From the NCBI GenBank assembly GCA_964568795.1, contig CAZMRQ010000033.1, positions 1 to 15,625 on the forward strand: a stretch of DNA of 15,625 nt. Direction: 5' to 3'. The DNA comes from CAZMRQ01 sp964568795. GTDB lineage: Bacteria; Pseudomonadota; Gammaproteobacteria; Comchoanobacterales; Comchoanobacteraceae. Under the pieces are notes generated by a model, which had not been told where the DNA came from, searched no databases, and was given only the letters and a program-made list of their open reading frames with translations. Positions 6,964-15,608 of this stretch are shown here, piece after piece (position 1 is the first letter of the stretch; every line of letters begins with the position of its first letter). A program made the position numbers and the translations under genes.

Positions 6964-8082
6964 AATGTCTTTAAAAAACTCTTTGATAGCACTCATCCAA
7001 GAACTTGATTTAGGCGCATGGTTGTGGCCTTGACGCAAGCTGTTGCTGAATTGTTGCAACAGGCTCTTTTGCTCTGCAGACAAATTAACTGGCGTCTCAA
7101 TATGGACACGGCATAATAAGTCACCACGGTGACCGTGCCGCTCTGAATAAATGCCCTTGCCACGCAAGCGAAATAATGAACCTGACTGACTTTCTTTGGG
7201 GATCTTCAGATCATACCTGCCATCCATTCCAGGAATTTGAATTGTTCCGCCTAAAGAAGCTATAGCAAAATCAATAGGCACTTCACATTGGAGATCCAAC
7301 CCTCGACGCTCGAAAATCTTGTGCGGCTTAATATTCATTTCGATATATAAATCACCGCTTGATCCACCATTCGCTCCTGCTTCTCCTTTGCCACGCACAC
7401 GCAACCTATCACCATCATCAACCCCTTGTGGGATCTTAACTTTGATGCTTTGATTTTCTCGCACACGCCCTTGACCATGGCAACGCCGACACGGATTTTT
7501 GATCCACTGCCCTTTCCCCTGACATTTGGGACAAGGCTGCTGTATAGCAAGAAAACCTTGGGACATAGTGACATGACCGGACCCTTGACATTTGGGACAT
7601 ACTTCTGGTTTTGAACCAGGCTCAGCACCACTTCCTGCGCATGTATGACATGACACCCAGCTTGGCACATCTATTTTTTGTTCTCCACCCTTAATCGCTT
7701 GCTCTAAGCTGAGATTAAGTTGAAATAACAGATCCGAGCCTCGCTCCTGAGTTGTTCGCCGGCCCCCAGGACCTGCCCCCCCAAAGATATCACTGAATGC
7801 ACCAAATATATCTGAAAAGTCTGCAAAACCAGCGCCACCAGCCCCTGCACTGCCTGATTCAAAAGCTTGATGACCAAATTGGTCATATGATGCACGCTTT
7901 TGATCATCAGACAATACGGAATATGCTTCACTGACCTCTTTGAATTTTTTCTCAGATTCTGCATCACCCTGATTGCGATCTGGATGATGCTTCATAGCAA
8001 GCCGGCGATATGCTTTTTTAATCTCATCGGCTGAGGCAGTACGCTCGACACCAAGCAACCGATAATAATCTTGCTTACTCAT
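6955..8082 (-). CDS. dnaJ: Chaperone DnaJ
   Basis: DnaJ (Hsp40) delivers unfolded clients to DnaK and stimulates its ATPase. The 375-residue protein is a full type I member. It has a J domain with the essential HPD at 33-35, a Gly/Phe-rich linker (about 76-110) and a zinc-finger region with four CxxCxGxG repeats (Cys145/148, 162/165, 184/187 and 198/201). C-terminal client-binding domains follow and include GDLYIEMNIKPHKIFERRG. The start codon shares ATGA with the dnaK stop, so translation is coupled to dnaK, and the region just upstream has only a weak ribosome site. It is probably made from the dnaK heat-shock promoter. The gene ends directly against grpE. Confidence 0.97.
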   Translation of the reverse strand: MSKQDYYRLLGVERTASADEIKKAYRRLAMKHHPDRNQGDAESEKKFKEVSEAYSVLSDDQKRASYDQFGHQAFESGSAGAGGAGFADFSDIFGAFSDIFGGAGPGGRRTTQERGSDLLFQLNLSLEQAIKGGEQKIDVPSWVSCHTCAGSGAEPGSKPEVCPKCQGSGHVTMSQGFLAIQQPCPKCQGKGQWIKNPCRRCHGQGRVRENQSIKVKIPQGVDDGDRLRVRGKGEAGANGGSSGDLYIEMNIKPHKIFERRGLDLQCEVPIDFAIASLGGTIQIPGMDGRYDLKIPKESQSGSLFRLRGKGIYSERHGHRGDLLCRVHIETPVNLSAEQKSLLQQFSNSLRQGHNHAPKSSSWMSAIKEFFKDIKA

Positions 8083-10007
8083 GACTTATCTTTGTCATCC
8101 ACCTCATCAAAATCAGCATCAATCACATCATCTTTGCTTTCATCGGTTTTGGCTTCACTTGCAGGATTTTGTTCAGGCTGAGCTTGTTGCATCATCTGGC
8201 CCTGCAGTTCTGAAAGCTTTTTGATTCCGGCTTCCATCTTGCTTTTATCCTTCGCTTTGATAGCTTCTTCAAGCTCTGTACAGGCAGTCTCAATAACTGA
8301 TTTTTGCTCAGCAGGAACTTTGTCACCCGCTTCATCAAGTGCCTTCTTAATGCTATGGACCATATGATCAGCCTGGTTAGTGACGTTAACTAGTTCCTGA
8401 AATGCCTTATCAGCATCTTGGTTTTGCTCAGCATCACGGACCATCTGCTCAACCTCGTCTTTACTCAATCCCCCTGAAGATTCAATTTTAATCGATTGTT
8501 TCTTTCCAGATGACTTTTCCATTGCTGACACATGCAATATACCATTTGCATCCATGTCGAAAGTCACTTCAACCTGAGGCACGCCTCGTGGAGCCGGCGG
8601 AATCTCATTTAAGTTAAAATTACCTAGGGACTTATTTGCATTAGACATTTCTCTTTCGCCTTGCAGCACATGAATGGTAACAGACGTTTGATTATCAGAT
8701 GCTGTCGAAAAAACTTGATTCGCCTTAGTTGGCACAGTTGTGTTTTTCTTAATAAGCTTAGTCATCACTCCACCCATGGTCTCAATGCCCAAAGAAAGAG
8801 GAGTCACATCAAGCAACAATACATTTTTTTGCTCACCTGATAAAACTGAAGCCTGCAAAGCTGCACCAATTGCAACAGCTTCATCAGGATTGACATCCCT
8901 GCGTGGTTCTTTATCAAAGTATTCCGTGACAATCTTCTGCACTTTAGGCATGCGTGTTTGCCCCCCCACGAGGATGACTTCATCAATATCGCTTTTAGAT
9001 AACTTAGCACTGCTCAAGGCATCTTCACACGGCTTTAAAGTACGCTGAACAAGGTCTGCAACCATTGACTCAAATTTTGCTCTTGTCAATGAAACATTCA
9101 AATGCATCGGACCGTTTTCATTCGCCGTGATAAATGGCAAATTAATATCTGTCTGCTCTGCTGTTGATAGTTCTTTCTTAGCTTTCTCAGCGGCCTCTTT
9201 TAGTCTTTGCAAAGCTAAATTGTCTTTAGACAAATCAATGCCATTCTCCTTCTTAAATTCATCGGATAAAAAGTCAATAATTCGCTCATCAAAGTCTTCA
9301 CCGCCCAAGAAAGTGTCCCCACTGGTTGCCAATACTTCAAATTGCTGCTCACCTTCAATATTTGCTATTTCGATGATTGAGACATCAAATGTTCCACCAC
9401 CTAAATCATACACAACTATTTTCTGATCATTGCCTTTCTTACCAACACCATAAGCCAATGCAGCTGCAGTAGGTTCATTGATGATTCGGACAATATCCAG
9501 GCCAGCAATCTGCCCAGCATCTTTAGTCGCCTGACGCTGCACATCATTGAAGTATGCAGGAACAGTCACAACTGCTTTTTTTACTTTTTTATTCAGGCAA
9601 CTATCAGCGATTTGTTTCATCTTCTGTAAAATTGCAGCACCTACTTGTTCTGGAGCCAACGGCTCCTTCCCTTCAGCCTTATGCCATACAACGCGCACGT
9701 CTCCATTCGCAGCACCTTCAACATCATAAGCTACTTTCATTTTCTTAATCACATCATCACTCATCTGATGACCCATCAAACGTTTGGTCGCATAGAATGT
9801 ATTTTTTGGATTAGTAATAGCCTGGTTACGGGCAGAGCGACCTGTCAACTGACGGTCATCTTTGCCATAAGCAACAACCGATGGCATGGTCCTCTCACCG
9901 ACATCTGTTTCAATGATTTCAGCTTTCCCATGCTGTAAAATAGCAGCACACGAATTAGTTGTTCCCAAGTCTATCCCAATAATTGGCTCATAAATTTTTT
10001 CTGACAT
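8079..10007 (-). CDS. dnaK: Chaperone DnaK (Hsp70)
   Basis: DnaK binds exposed hydrophobic peptide stretches in an ATP-controlled cycle with DnaJ and GrpE. The 642-residue product has the three Hsp70 signatures: GIDLGTTNSC (11-20), the phosphate-loop motif DLGGGTFDVS (201-210) and VILVGGQTRMPKV (344-356). The interdomain linker NVLLLDVTPLS follows (about 395-405), then the substrate-binding beta domain and helical lid. It ends in a DDVIDADFDEV tail, as in gammaproteobacteria. The ATG at 10007 has TTAGGA about eight bases upstream. It is followed by dnaJ with a four-base overlap, the classic dnaK-dnaJ order. A sigma-32 type promoter fills the gap upstream. Confidence 0.98.
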   Translation of the reverse strand: MSEKIYEPIIGIDLGTTNSCAAILQHGKAEIIETDVGERTMPSVVAYGKDDRQLTGRSARNQAITNPKNTFYATKRLMGHQMSDDVIKKMKVAYDVEGAANGDVRVVWHKAEGKEPLAPEQVGAAILQKMKQIADSCLNKKVKKAVVTVPAYFNDVQRQATKDAGQIAGLDIVRIINEPTAAALAYGVGKKGNDQKIVVYDLGGGTFDVSIIEIANIEGEQQFEVLATSGDTFLGGEDFDERIIDFLSDEFKKENGIDLSKDNLALQRLKEAAEKAKKELSTAEQTDINLPFITANENGPMHLNVSLTRAKFESMVADLVQRTLKPCEDALSSAKLSKSDIDEVILVGGQTRMPKVQKIVTEYFDKEPRRDVNPDEAVAIGAALQASVLSGEQKNVLLLDVTPLSLGIETMGGVMTKLIKKNTTVPTKANQVFSTASDNQTSVTIHVLQGEREMSNANKSLGNFNLNEIPPAPRGVPQVEVTFDMDANGILHVSAMEKSSGKKQSIKIESSGGLSKDEVEQMVRDAEQNQDADKAFQELVNVTNQADHMVHSIKKALDEAGDKVPAEQKSVIETACTELEEAIKAKDKSKMEAGIKKLSELQGQMMQQAQPEQNPASEAKTDESKDDVIDADFDEVDDKDKS

Positions 10008-10034
10008 AATTTGATCCTAACATCTTGTTGTCAT

Positions 10035-10064
10035 ATATATAGAGACGCTGCTTTATTTTTCAAG
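10035..10064 (-). promoter_or_regulatory. Sigma-32 (heat-shock) promoter of dnaK-dnaJ
   Basis: On the - strand, CTTGAA (10059-10064) followed by two further A residues stands 14 bases before CTCTATATAT (10035-10044), 27 bases ahead of the dnaK ATG. This fits the sigma-32 pattern CTTGAAA, 13-15 bases, CCCCATnT well. The -35 box begins six bases after the end of the kinase gene, so the promoter is squeezed into a 63-base gap. Confidence 0.75.
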
Positions 10065-10070
10065 AGCAAA

Positions 10071-11327
10071 TTATTCTACAAGAGCCTTTTTATCGACACT
10101 AGTCGTGTCTATTGATGCCTGCAATGGAATAATCACCCGGAACTCTGAGCCATGATTTTTACGACTTTGCAAATGAATTCGTCCACCCAACTCTCGAACG
10201 AACTTATCTACAATTGATAAACCAAGACCTAAACCCTCATAACGGCCTGTATGAGAATTAACCAAACGCGTCAAGGGTTCAAATATCTTCTTAAAATCTT
10301 TTTTCACAATCCCTACGCCGGAATCAATGACGTCGAAATAGATTTGTTTATCCTGACACAGCGAGCCAACAATTAATTTGACAAATCCATCATCCGTATA
10401 CTTCACTGCATTATTAACCAGGTTAACCAGCACTCTAAACAAGCGCATTCGATCAACAACAATGTGACTGGGAACATGCTCAGCAATCCTTAGCTCAAAA
10501 TCTATTGCTTTCTTATGTGCAGACATATACGTTGTCGCCTGAACTTCTTTTAGCAGCTCATGCAAACAGACCTTTTCGTTACATACTGGAGTGACCTCTG
10601 TACTTAGCTTAGAAAACTCAAGAAGCTGTGAGAACAAGCCCATAAGATGATTTCCACTCGAGATGATCGCATCTAAAAATTCGGCATGAACAGAGTCAAG
10701 CTCCATCTGTTTCATCACCTCAGCTGCCCCTAAAATATTACTTATTGGAGTTCGAATATCATGCCTGATATTTTGCAGGAACTGATTTTTCTCATCATTC
10801 ACTCTTTCTACTTGGTCCATAGCCTCTTGAAGAGTCTTCTCTGCAAGTTTGCGTTCAGTAATATCTATCCCAACACCTATGACCCCTCTTTTCCTATCTA
10901 GATAACTATAAATCGACTTCTTATATGTTAAAAAAGTCTTAGTCTGACCTGCAATAGTATAGGTTTCTTCAAATACTGCCGTGCCACCAAAATCATTCAC
11001 ATATTGATCATTTTCAATAATCTTATCAACTTCATCATCCAGTATGGCACTACGGAAAAAATCGTAAGCATTTTCATTCATAAGCTGCTGGGCCGTAAGC
11101 TCTTCATTCAATAAAGAAGCCATCTCTGCATTAACAAAAACAAATACACCCGTTTCATCGATCCACCAAACATTCTGAGGAACCAACGACATTGCCGAGT
11201 CTAAGTACAAACACTTTTGCTTGTATCTTGCTAAATTTGCCTTCAGATTCTGATTAAGTTTTCTAAGGCGGTAATTCTCCTTAACCAAATCATGAATCCA
11301 CTGTGGCGTATTATGATCAATATTCAT
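10071..11327 (-). CDS. Soluble PAS-domain sensor histidine kinase
   Basis: This is a 418-residue two-component sensor kinase with no membrane helix. An N-terminal coiled coil (about 10-40) leads into a PAS domain (about 42-160) that ends in the GVGIDITERKLAEKTL wording usual at PAS/PAC ends. The HisKA dimerisation helix has the H box FLQNIRHDIRTPISN with phospho-acceptor His189. The ATP-binding domain has the N box VNLVNNAVKY (301-310), the G1 box DSGVGI (335-340), an F box at FEPLTRL and the G2 box GLGLGLSIV (365-373). No receiver or Hpt domain is fused and no response regulator is adjacent, so its partner is elsewhere. The PAS domain suggests an internal redox, ligand or light cue, which the sequence does not identify. 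The ATG overlaps by four bases the stop of a small upstream frame, with GAAGG just ahead, so it is probably co-translated with it. Confidence 0.92.
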   Translation of the reverse strand: MNIDHNTPQWIHDLVKENYRLRKLNQNLKANLARYKQKCLYLDSAMSLVPQNVWWIDETGVFVFVNAEMASLLNEELTAQQLMNENAYDFFRSAILDDEVDKIIENDQYVNDFGGTAVFEETYTIAGQTKTFLTYKKSIYSYLDRKRGVIGVGIDITERKLAEKTLQEAMDQVERVNDEKNQFLQNIRHDIRTPISNILGAAEVMKQMELDSVHAEFLDAIISSGNHLMGLFSQLLEFSKLSTEVTPVCNEKVCLHELLKEVQATTYMSAHKKAIDFELRIAEHVPSHIVVDRMRLFRVLVNLVNNAVKYTDDGFVKLIVGSLCQDKQIYFDVIDSGVGIVKKDFKKIFEPLTRLVNSHTGRYEGLGLGLSIVDKFVRELGGRIHLQSRKNHGSEFRVIIPLQASIDTTSVDKKALVE

Positions 11328-11467
11328 TTCATACCTTCAAGCTTTTTAATATAATCCCCTAAACGGCCTTTATTCATGAAGACCTTAGCTTTTAACTGAG
11401 ACAAGGTCTCTTTGACCCCTGCAATGTCATATTTAGACCCCACCTGAAGAATCCCCACCATGCCCAT
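11324..11467 (-). pseudogene. Out-of-frame continuation of the small exported protein
   Basis: In the frame one base offset from the gene at 11433-11669, an open frame runs to a TGA at 11324-11326. Past the G run it encodes SKYDIAGVKETLSQLKAKVF and then MNKGRLGDYIKKLEGMK, an amphipathic, lysine-rich helical stretch that looks like real coding sequence. Its stop overlaps the kinase ATG (ATGA). It could start by itself at the ATG at 11467, giving 47 residues, but no good ribosome site is evident there. Removing one G from the GGGG at 11438-11441 would fuse it to the exported protein as one product of about 114 residues. I favour one gene split by an indel; a separate small gene or a frameshift site is possible. 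Confidence 0.5.
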
Positions 11468-11669
11468 CACTAAATGAGGGGAACATATTTACAGTGAAAT
11501 TCTTGGAAAGTTGAGATTGCCACATCTGTTTGTTAGCTTTTGGCACATACACCATCATGTCTTTTCCTTTCTGATCTATCATATCTATGTCAACATTTTC
11601 GGCCCAACACGTGCCTACCAAAACCAGTATACAATAAAAATATACAACTGTACTACAGAGAAGTCGCAT
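11433..11669 (-). CDS. Small exported protein of unknown function, probably frame-split
   Basis: The 78-residue product opens with a clear Sec signal peptide: MRLLCS, a hydrophobic core VVYFYCILVLVG, and a likely cleavage after TCWA at residue 23. The mature part is about 55 residues, with VYVPKANKQMWQSQLSKNF and a glycine-rich end (GHGGDSSGGV). I do not recognise a family. A good AAGGAAG ribosome site six to seven bases ahead of the ATG supports the gene and the start. The frame stops just after a GGGG run, while the adjacent frame stays open to the kinase start, so the natural protein may be longer. It heads a likely operon with the kinase and might supply a periplasmic signal or ligand, which is inference only. 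Confidence 0.65.
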   Translation of the reverse strand: MRLLCSTVVYFYCILVLVGTCWAENVDIDMIDQKGKDMMVYVPKANKQMWQSQLSKNFTVNMFPSFSDGHGGDSSGGV

Positions 11670-12043
11670 GCTTCACTTCCTTGCTACTCTAGCTACAACC
11701 GAGATTAGCATCCTTTCTTGAAAATTTCAATGACAACTTGACAAGTAGACTGACATAAAAAATCAGAGGAGTGGAGTAAGAAAAATCGCACAATTTTTGC
11801 AGCAATGACTTAGGGATGATCAAGACATACACTCAACGAAACCATAAGATGGAAATAAACACATGAATAAAGGCATTATTATTCATACCTCTAAATAAGT
11901 AAATTTAACTAATTTAATCATCGCTTACATCACCCCCTCCCCCTGTTCTTCTCACGTATATTAACGCTTAATTACTCCCAATATGCTGTATTGTATGCAC
12001 TTTTTACTCCCTGGCCCGTGCATAACATGAAAATACTGTATAT
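11670..12043. other. Divergent intergenic region with dyads
   Basis: No gene is seen between the small exported protein (-) and the membrane protein (+). A dyad ATGAATAA (11863-11870) / TTATTCAT (11879-11886) with an 8-base centre could be an operator or a weak AT-rich hairpin. Near the ribosome site of the - strand gene, TTGAAA and TTTCAA form a small palindrome at about 11718-11730. A C-rich run lies at about 11931-11943. No non-coding RNA could be recognised. Confidence 0.4.
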
Positions 12044-12056
12044 TTGCATATTTTCA
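11994..12056. promoter_or_regulatory. Two dyads, possible operators for the gene at 12113
   Basis: TATGCAC (11994-12000) is exactly inverted as GTGCATA (12018-12024), and TGAAAATA (12028-12035) as TATTTTCA (12049-12056). The second dyad covers the -35 box of the promoter at 12044-12072. Such placement suits a repressor or activator site. The protein that would bind is unknown, and chance is possible in AT-rich DNA. Confidence 0.4.
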
Positions 12057-12072
12057 CGCTTAGAGCTATAAT
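12044..12072 (+). promoter_or_regulatory. Strong sigma-70 promoter for the membrane protein at 12113
   Basis: TTGCAT (12044-12049) and a perfect TATAAT (12067-12072) lie 17 bases apart, 40 bases before the start codon. This is the best vegetative promoter match in the window. Confidence 0.7.
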
Positions 12073-12112
12073 TATATTAAGTAAATCTTAAATCGGTCTC
12101 ACTAGGCAATTT

Positions 12113-12928
12113 ATGAGTAATTTCAAACAACAGTTACAGCAATCTTTTTCGACAATGAATAAACTGTTCGTTGAGTGCCTAACGCATTTCAGGCTTATCC
12201 GATTAAAAGCAACACCTTCTGGTGAACAACTGGACAGCCTCAAACACTACTCGCTCCTATTTGCCCTAAGCATACTTAACTGCATGGCTTGCTCTTTAGG
12301 AAGCTCTTCTTTTCTAATGTGCTGTGGCTCATGGGCCCCTTTCTTTCTAGCCTTAACTGAATTTTTCTTTGAAAGAGCAACAGGACAGTTTACGAAAAAT
12401 TCGTCTTTGGATTTATCTATACCATACTTTGTAGCTATTTTTACTGCCTGTTACCTACCTGTCTATACATCTATCGGTCCACTTAGCATCGCATTTGGTC
12501 TGCTCACTGCATTAGGCTTTTATAGTCAGCATCTGACACAAGTATTTATCGACATGCTCAAAAGTTCGATCAATCAGCATAGATCTGTCGTTAGGCAACT
12601 TACAACCTTATCTACCCACCCAACTAATACCCAAGCATCTAGCGATGTCCTCCAATTCATGCACCGATCTGGAGCCTGGCTAATCAATTCTTTTTCCAAC
12701 CCCATCAATATCACACTGAGACTATTTAGAGACACTCTTATTGCTATATGCCCATTTATTCGCAGGCTAAAACCATTCGTCGAAAACAGTAAAGTCACGC
12801 CGCTGATTGCAAATATACCCTACACACCTTTACGCGCAGTACTCATGCTGGCCCTGAAAGCACATATATTTAATCAACGTTACCGATCTTCTGAAACAGA
12901 AGACCCACGCCCAACGATCCGTACTTAA
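12113..12928 (+). CDS. Membrane protein of unknown function
   Basis: I do not recognise this 271-residue protein. A basic N-terminal segment (1-45) precedes a strongly hydrophobic block with probably four membrane helices (about 46-64, 66-86, 102-118 and 119-137). It is rich in Cys, Ser and Phe, with paired cysteines at 70 and 71. The C-terminal half is mostly polar and basic, with weaker hydrophobic stretches at about 205-216 and 240-250. It ends in a charged tail (RSSETEDPRPTIRT). A near-consensus promoter with possible operators stands upstream, so it is likely expressed and regulated. The ribosome site is poor (AGG seven bases upstream). The next gene, also membrane-bound, follows after 106 bases with its own promoter. 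No link between the two is shown beyond position and topology. Confidence 0.7.
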   Translation: MSNFKQQLQQSFSTMNKLFVECLTHFRLIRLKATPSGEQLDSLKHYSLLFALSILNCMACSLGSSSFLMCCGSWAPFFLALTEFFFERATGQFTKNSSLDLSIPYFVAIFTACYLPVYTSIGPLSIAFGLLTALGFYSQHLTQVFIDMLKSSINQHRSVVRQLTTLSTHPTNTQASSDVLQFMHRSGAWLINSFSNPINITLRLFRDTLIAICPFIRRLKPFVENSKVTPLIANIPYTPLRAVLMLALKAHIFNQRYRSSETEDPRPTIRT

Positions 12929-12978
12929 TTTAAAATATTGATTTGTATTATTAATATCAATTACTTCCCAGGACTCTA

Positions 12979-13006
12979 TTGTATAGGCGTTATTTGCTGA
13001 TATAAT
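12979..13006 (+). promoter_or_regulatory. Extended -10 promoter for the gene at 13035
   Basis: A perfect TATAAT at 13001-13006 is preceded by TG one base upstream (TGATATAAT), an extended -10. A TTGTAT lies 16 bases upstream at 12979-12984. It ends 28 bases before the start codon. A weak AT-rich dyad, ATTGAT (12937-12942) / ATCAAT (12956-12961), just upstream may be a remnant terminator for the previous gene. Confidence 0.6.
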
Positions 13007-13034
13007 TAAAACTCAAACAATAAGAGATTTTATA

Positions 13035-15608
13035 ATGCCTGTCATTCTTTCTGCCACATTGGCATTTTTTCTTGGATACTTATTTTTTAAACCCCAAAAA
13101 GGCTCCCCAAGTTTCCTTAAAGGTTTCCTTAAAGATTTCACGCTCGATAATCTTGTATTAAAAAAATTCTGTGGGATGTCAGAGGAAGAGTTCCAGAAAA
13201 TTAATGAGAGTTCTAAAGATGGCGAGCAACAACACAGTGGCCTCATCAAATTCCTTAGTAGCTTTTGTACTAACTTAAAAGAGACTTATGGCATCGAATC
13301 TATGCGGAAATCCTTCAAAAAACTGACTGATACCGAAGGATCAGGGGAAATTAAAAAGAAGTTGACAGTCTATTACATAGCAAAAATATTAATGCTTTCA
13401 ACAAGTTTTGCTTCGATCTACTTATTACAACTCTTTATTGGAGCACTTGGTCAAGGCAATACTCATTACGCTATAAAACTAGCATTCAGCATGCTATTCC
13501 TTGGTTGGTTTAAATCAACGGCCGATGCAGCACTCCGATATCGAAGAAATAGCACTACAACTGCCTGGCTAAAGTTACTTCAAGAAAAAAATGTGCTCGA
13601 GTCACCCGAGCCTACTATACAGGCAATCAATGAGTCAGACAGCTGTAAGCATAGTAATACTGCAGCATTAGTCACTGATGATAGCAAAGCAATCATTGTG
13701 TCTACAGCCAATATTCTCGAAAAAATAATCTCAGCTACTGTCCAAATATTCATATGGGGATGGTGCCTTGTTCATGCAGGATCGGCGTATCTGCTTCTGG
13801 CTTTGTTTGTATTATACCTAATGAAACCTCTTTTTCTTAACCGACTTCGTCATTATGGCAACGTGATACAAAAAGTACTTAAAGACAGAACAACTGATTT
13901 AAGACACCTGATTGGTTTAAAGGAAGAGATTGGTCAACATCGGAATGATATCAACAAGAAAATAGACGACAATGCCTCTCTCAATCAGTGCCGTTTTCTT
14001 ATCGATGGAATGTTCTATGGCGCATCACAACTCATCGATATGGGCATTAAATATTTGGTATTGTCTTTATTCTACATCCCGCTTGTTAGGCTAGGCATTA
14101 TAGGCTTGGCTGTTTTCAAATCCCTGACAAGCTATGCAAAAAGGCTCAGTAAAGCATTTGATACAGGAACAAGCGTCAACGGTGAAGTAAAAAATCTTGA
14201 ATCATCTACGATACGCACTGCTGCAGTCAACGAAGCAATCAGTAAAGATACGCAGAAATCTCAGTCTGGAAAAGTGAAGACAAGTGCAGACAGGGAAATA
14301 GAATCCCGACCGGCTACAGAAGGCATTGATGGCTTCTTTGTCAGCCCCTTAAAAGCTCGAATATGCAGATGGATTGAATACCCTTTCGTTGATAAACTAA
14401 ATGATGATGAGATTAATGAGATTAAGGGCCTTCACGATGACAATGCATCAGCTGATCAGTTAGAGGCACACTTCAAAACACACAAAGAAAAAGGATACAC
14501 TAAAAGTGCATTCCAACAGGCCATCCTCCATGTGGAGAATACACAATCACAAACTAATATGAATGCCGCACTGGAGAAAGTTTACCCTCATGTCAATATC
14601 ATCAATGAAACGCTAGGGCTTCACACTCTACTCAAAAATTACAGCACCATTCAATGCTTACCAAACGAACGAATCAAGCTATTTCTTGTCCTATATCTCG
14701 TTCTACAAATCTCCATGGTGGTTCTTGCATTTAATAATACGGCTCTGATGCAACCTCTCCTTAGTGCTATGATTGCTAATAACGGCCCCCTCATTAATAA
14801 ATTCCTCTGGGACATGATTAAATTCGATCTCTACTTTAATCTTTTACGAGCAACATTACGAACTCTGAAAAGATATATTGCAAATAGATGGATCCTAGGA
14901 CTGCAGAAACATATCATCAAACAAGTTAATATCCAAGAATGCATGAATGCTGACGAACAATTCAACGCTAAAACTGTTGACGAAACTAAGAATCTTGTCG
15001 ACACAACTTGTCAATTATCGACTGATCTACTTGTCAATGCATGCAACTTAGTTATTTACTCTCAGATGATCCTTAGCTTAGGCGGGGCTACTTACTTGGG
15101 GGCTGCTATTGCCGTTATAGTACTGAAGTCTGTCACATTGGCCCTACTCAATCACTTTAGTATTGCAGCATCAAGTCGCCAAAAAGGCGATGAAGTCACA
15201 TCCCGAAATTCATTCGAGGCATTATTCAAACGATTCAATGAATCAAACAGAAAGAACACGCAAGAGGCAGTCAATCAATTTAGCACCAATAGCAACAATG
15301 CTAGCCTAATAGACAGTGCCTACAGAGGAATCAGTGCTGGATTTGACGCCTTCTTCTGGCTATGCTTCAACCTCTGCTTTGTCTACCAAACCACTGCTGG
15401 GCTGATGAGCATTCCCTTAGTCATACAACTGAACGAAGCCTTAAACATGGTCATACAAGCCATCAATCTGCCATTCACAGCAAACTCTAAACTAAGAAGC
15501 TGCAACGTTGCGGCAGGTCGGGTCCCTCAAGAGGTATTTAATGAACAAACAGCACAACAGATGCCAACCAATTGTGGTGCCACTAATGTCAAGACAATAA
15601 AAAATTGA
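13035..15608 (+). pseudogene. Tandem SbmA/BacA-like transporter, truncated by an IS
   Basis: The visible frame codes for 857 residues with at least eight hydrophobic segments: about 3-18, 113-137, 145-160, 228-266 (two), 328-361, 548-580, 660-705 and 768-800. Two stretches, about 110-375 and 545-825, follow the same plan. Each has two membrane helices, an Arg-rich segment ending in an aromatic W-L motif (ALRYRRNSTTTAWLKLLQEK; LKRYIANRWILGLQKHI), a polar NxxxxxxTDD/NADEQFNAKTVDE region, then further helices. This resembles the transmembrane unit of SbmA/BacA and YddA-type ABC proteins (ABC_membrane_2 family). A hydrophilic linker of about 170 residues joins the units. The last 11 residues (CGATNVKTIKN) are encoded by an IS end, so the true C-terminus is lost. 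The TAAGAG ahead of the ATG and a good promoter support the start. The family call is tentative. Confidence 0.5.

Noticed and set aside
8740..9938. Several open frames on the + strand opposite dnaK
   Set aside because: They are shadows of the dnaK codons with no ribosome sites or recognisable motifs.
11511..11708. Open frame of 65 codons on the + strand
   Set aside because: It is antisense to the small exported protein, which has a signal peptide and a good ribosome site. This frame has neither.
11863..11886. Dyad ATGAATAA / TTATTCAT as a terminator for the upstream gene
   Set aside because: The flanking genes diverge from this region, so there is no transcript to terminate, and the stem is all but GC-free. 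It is kept only as a possible operator.
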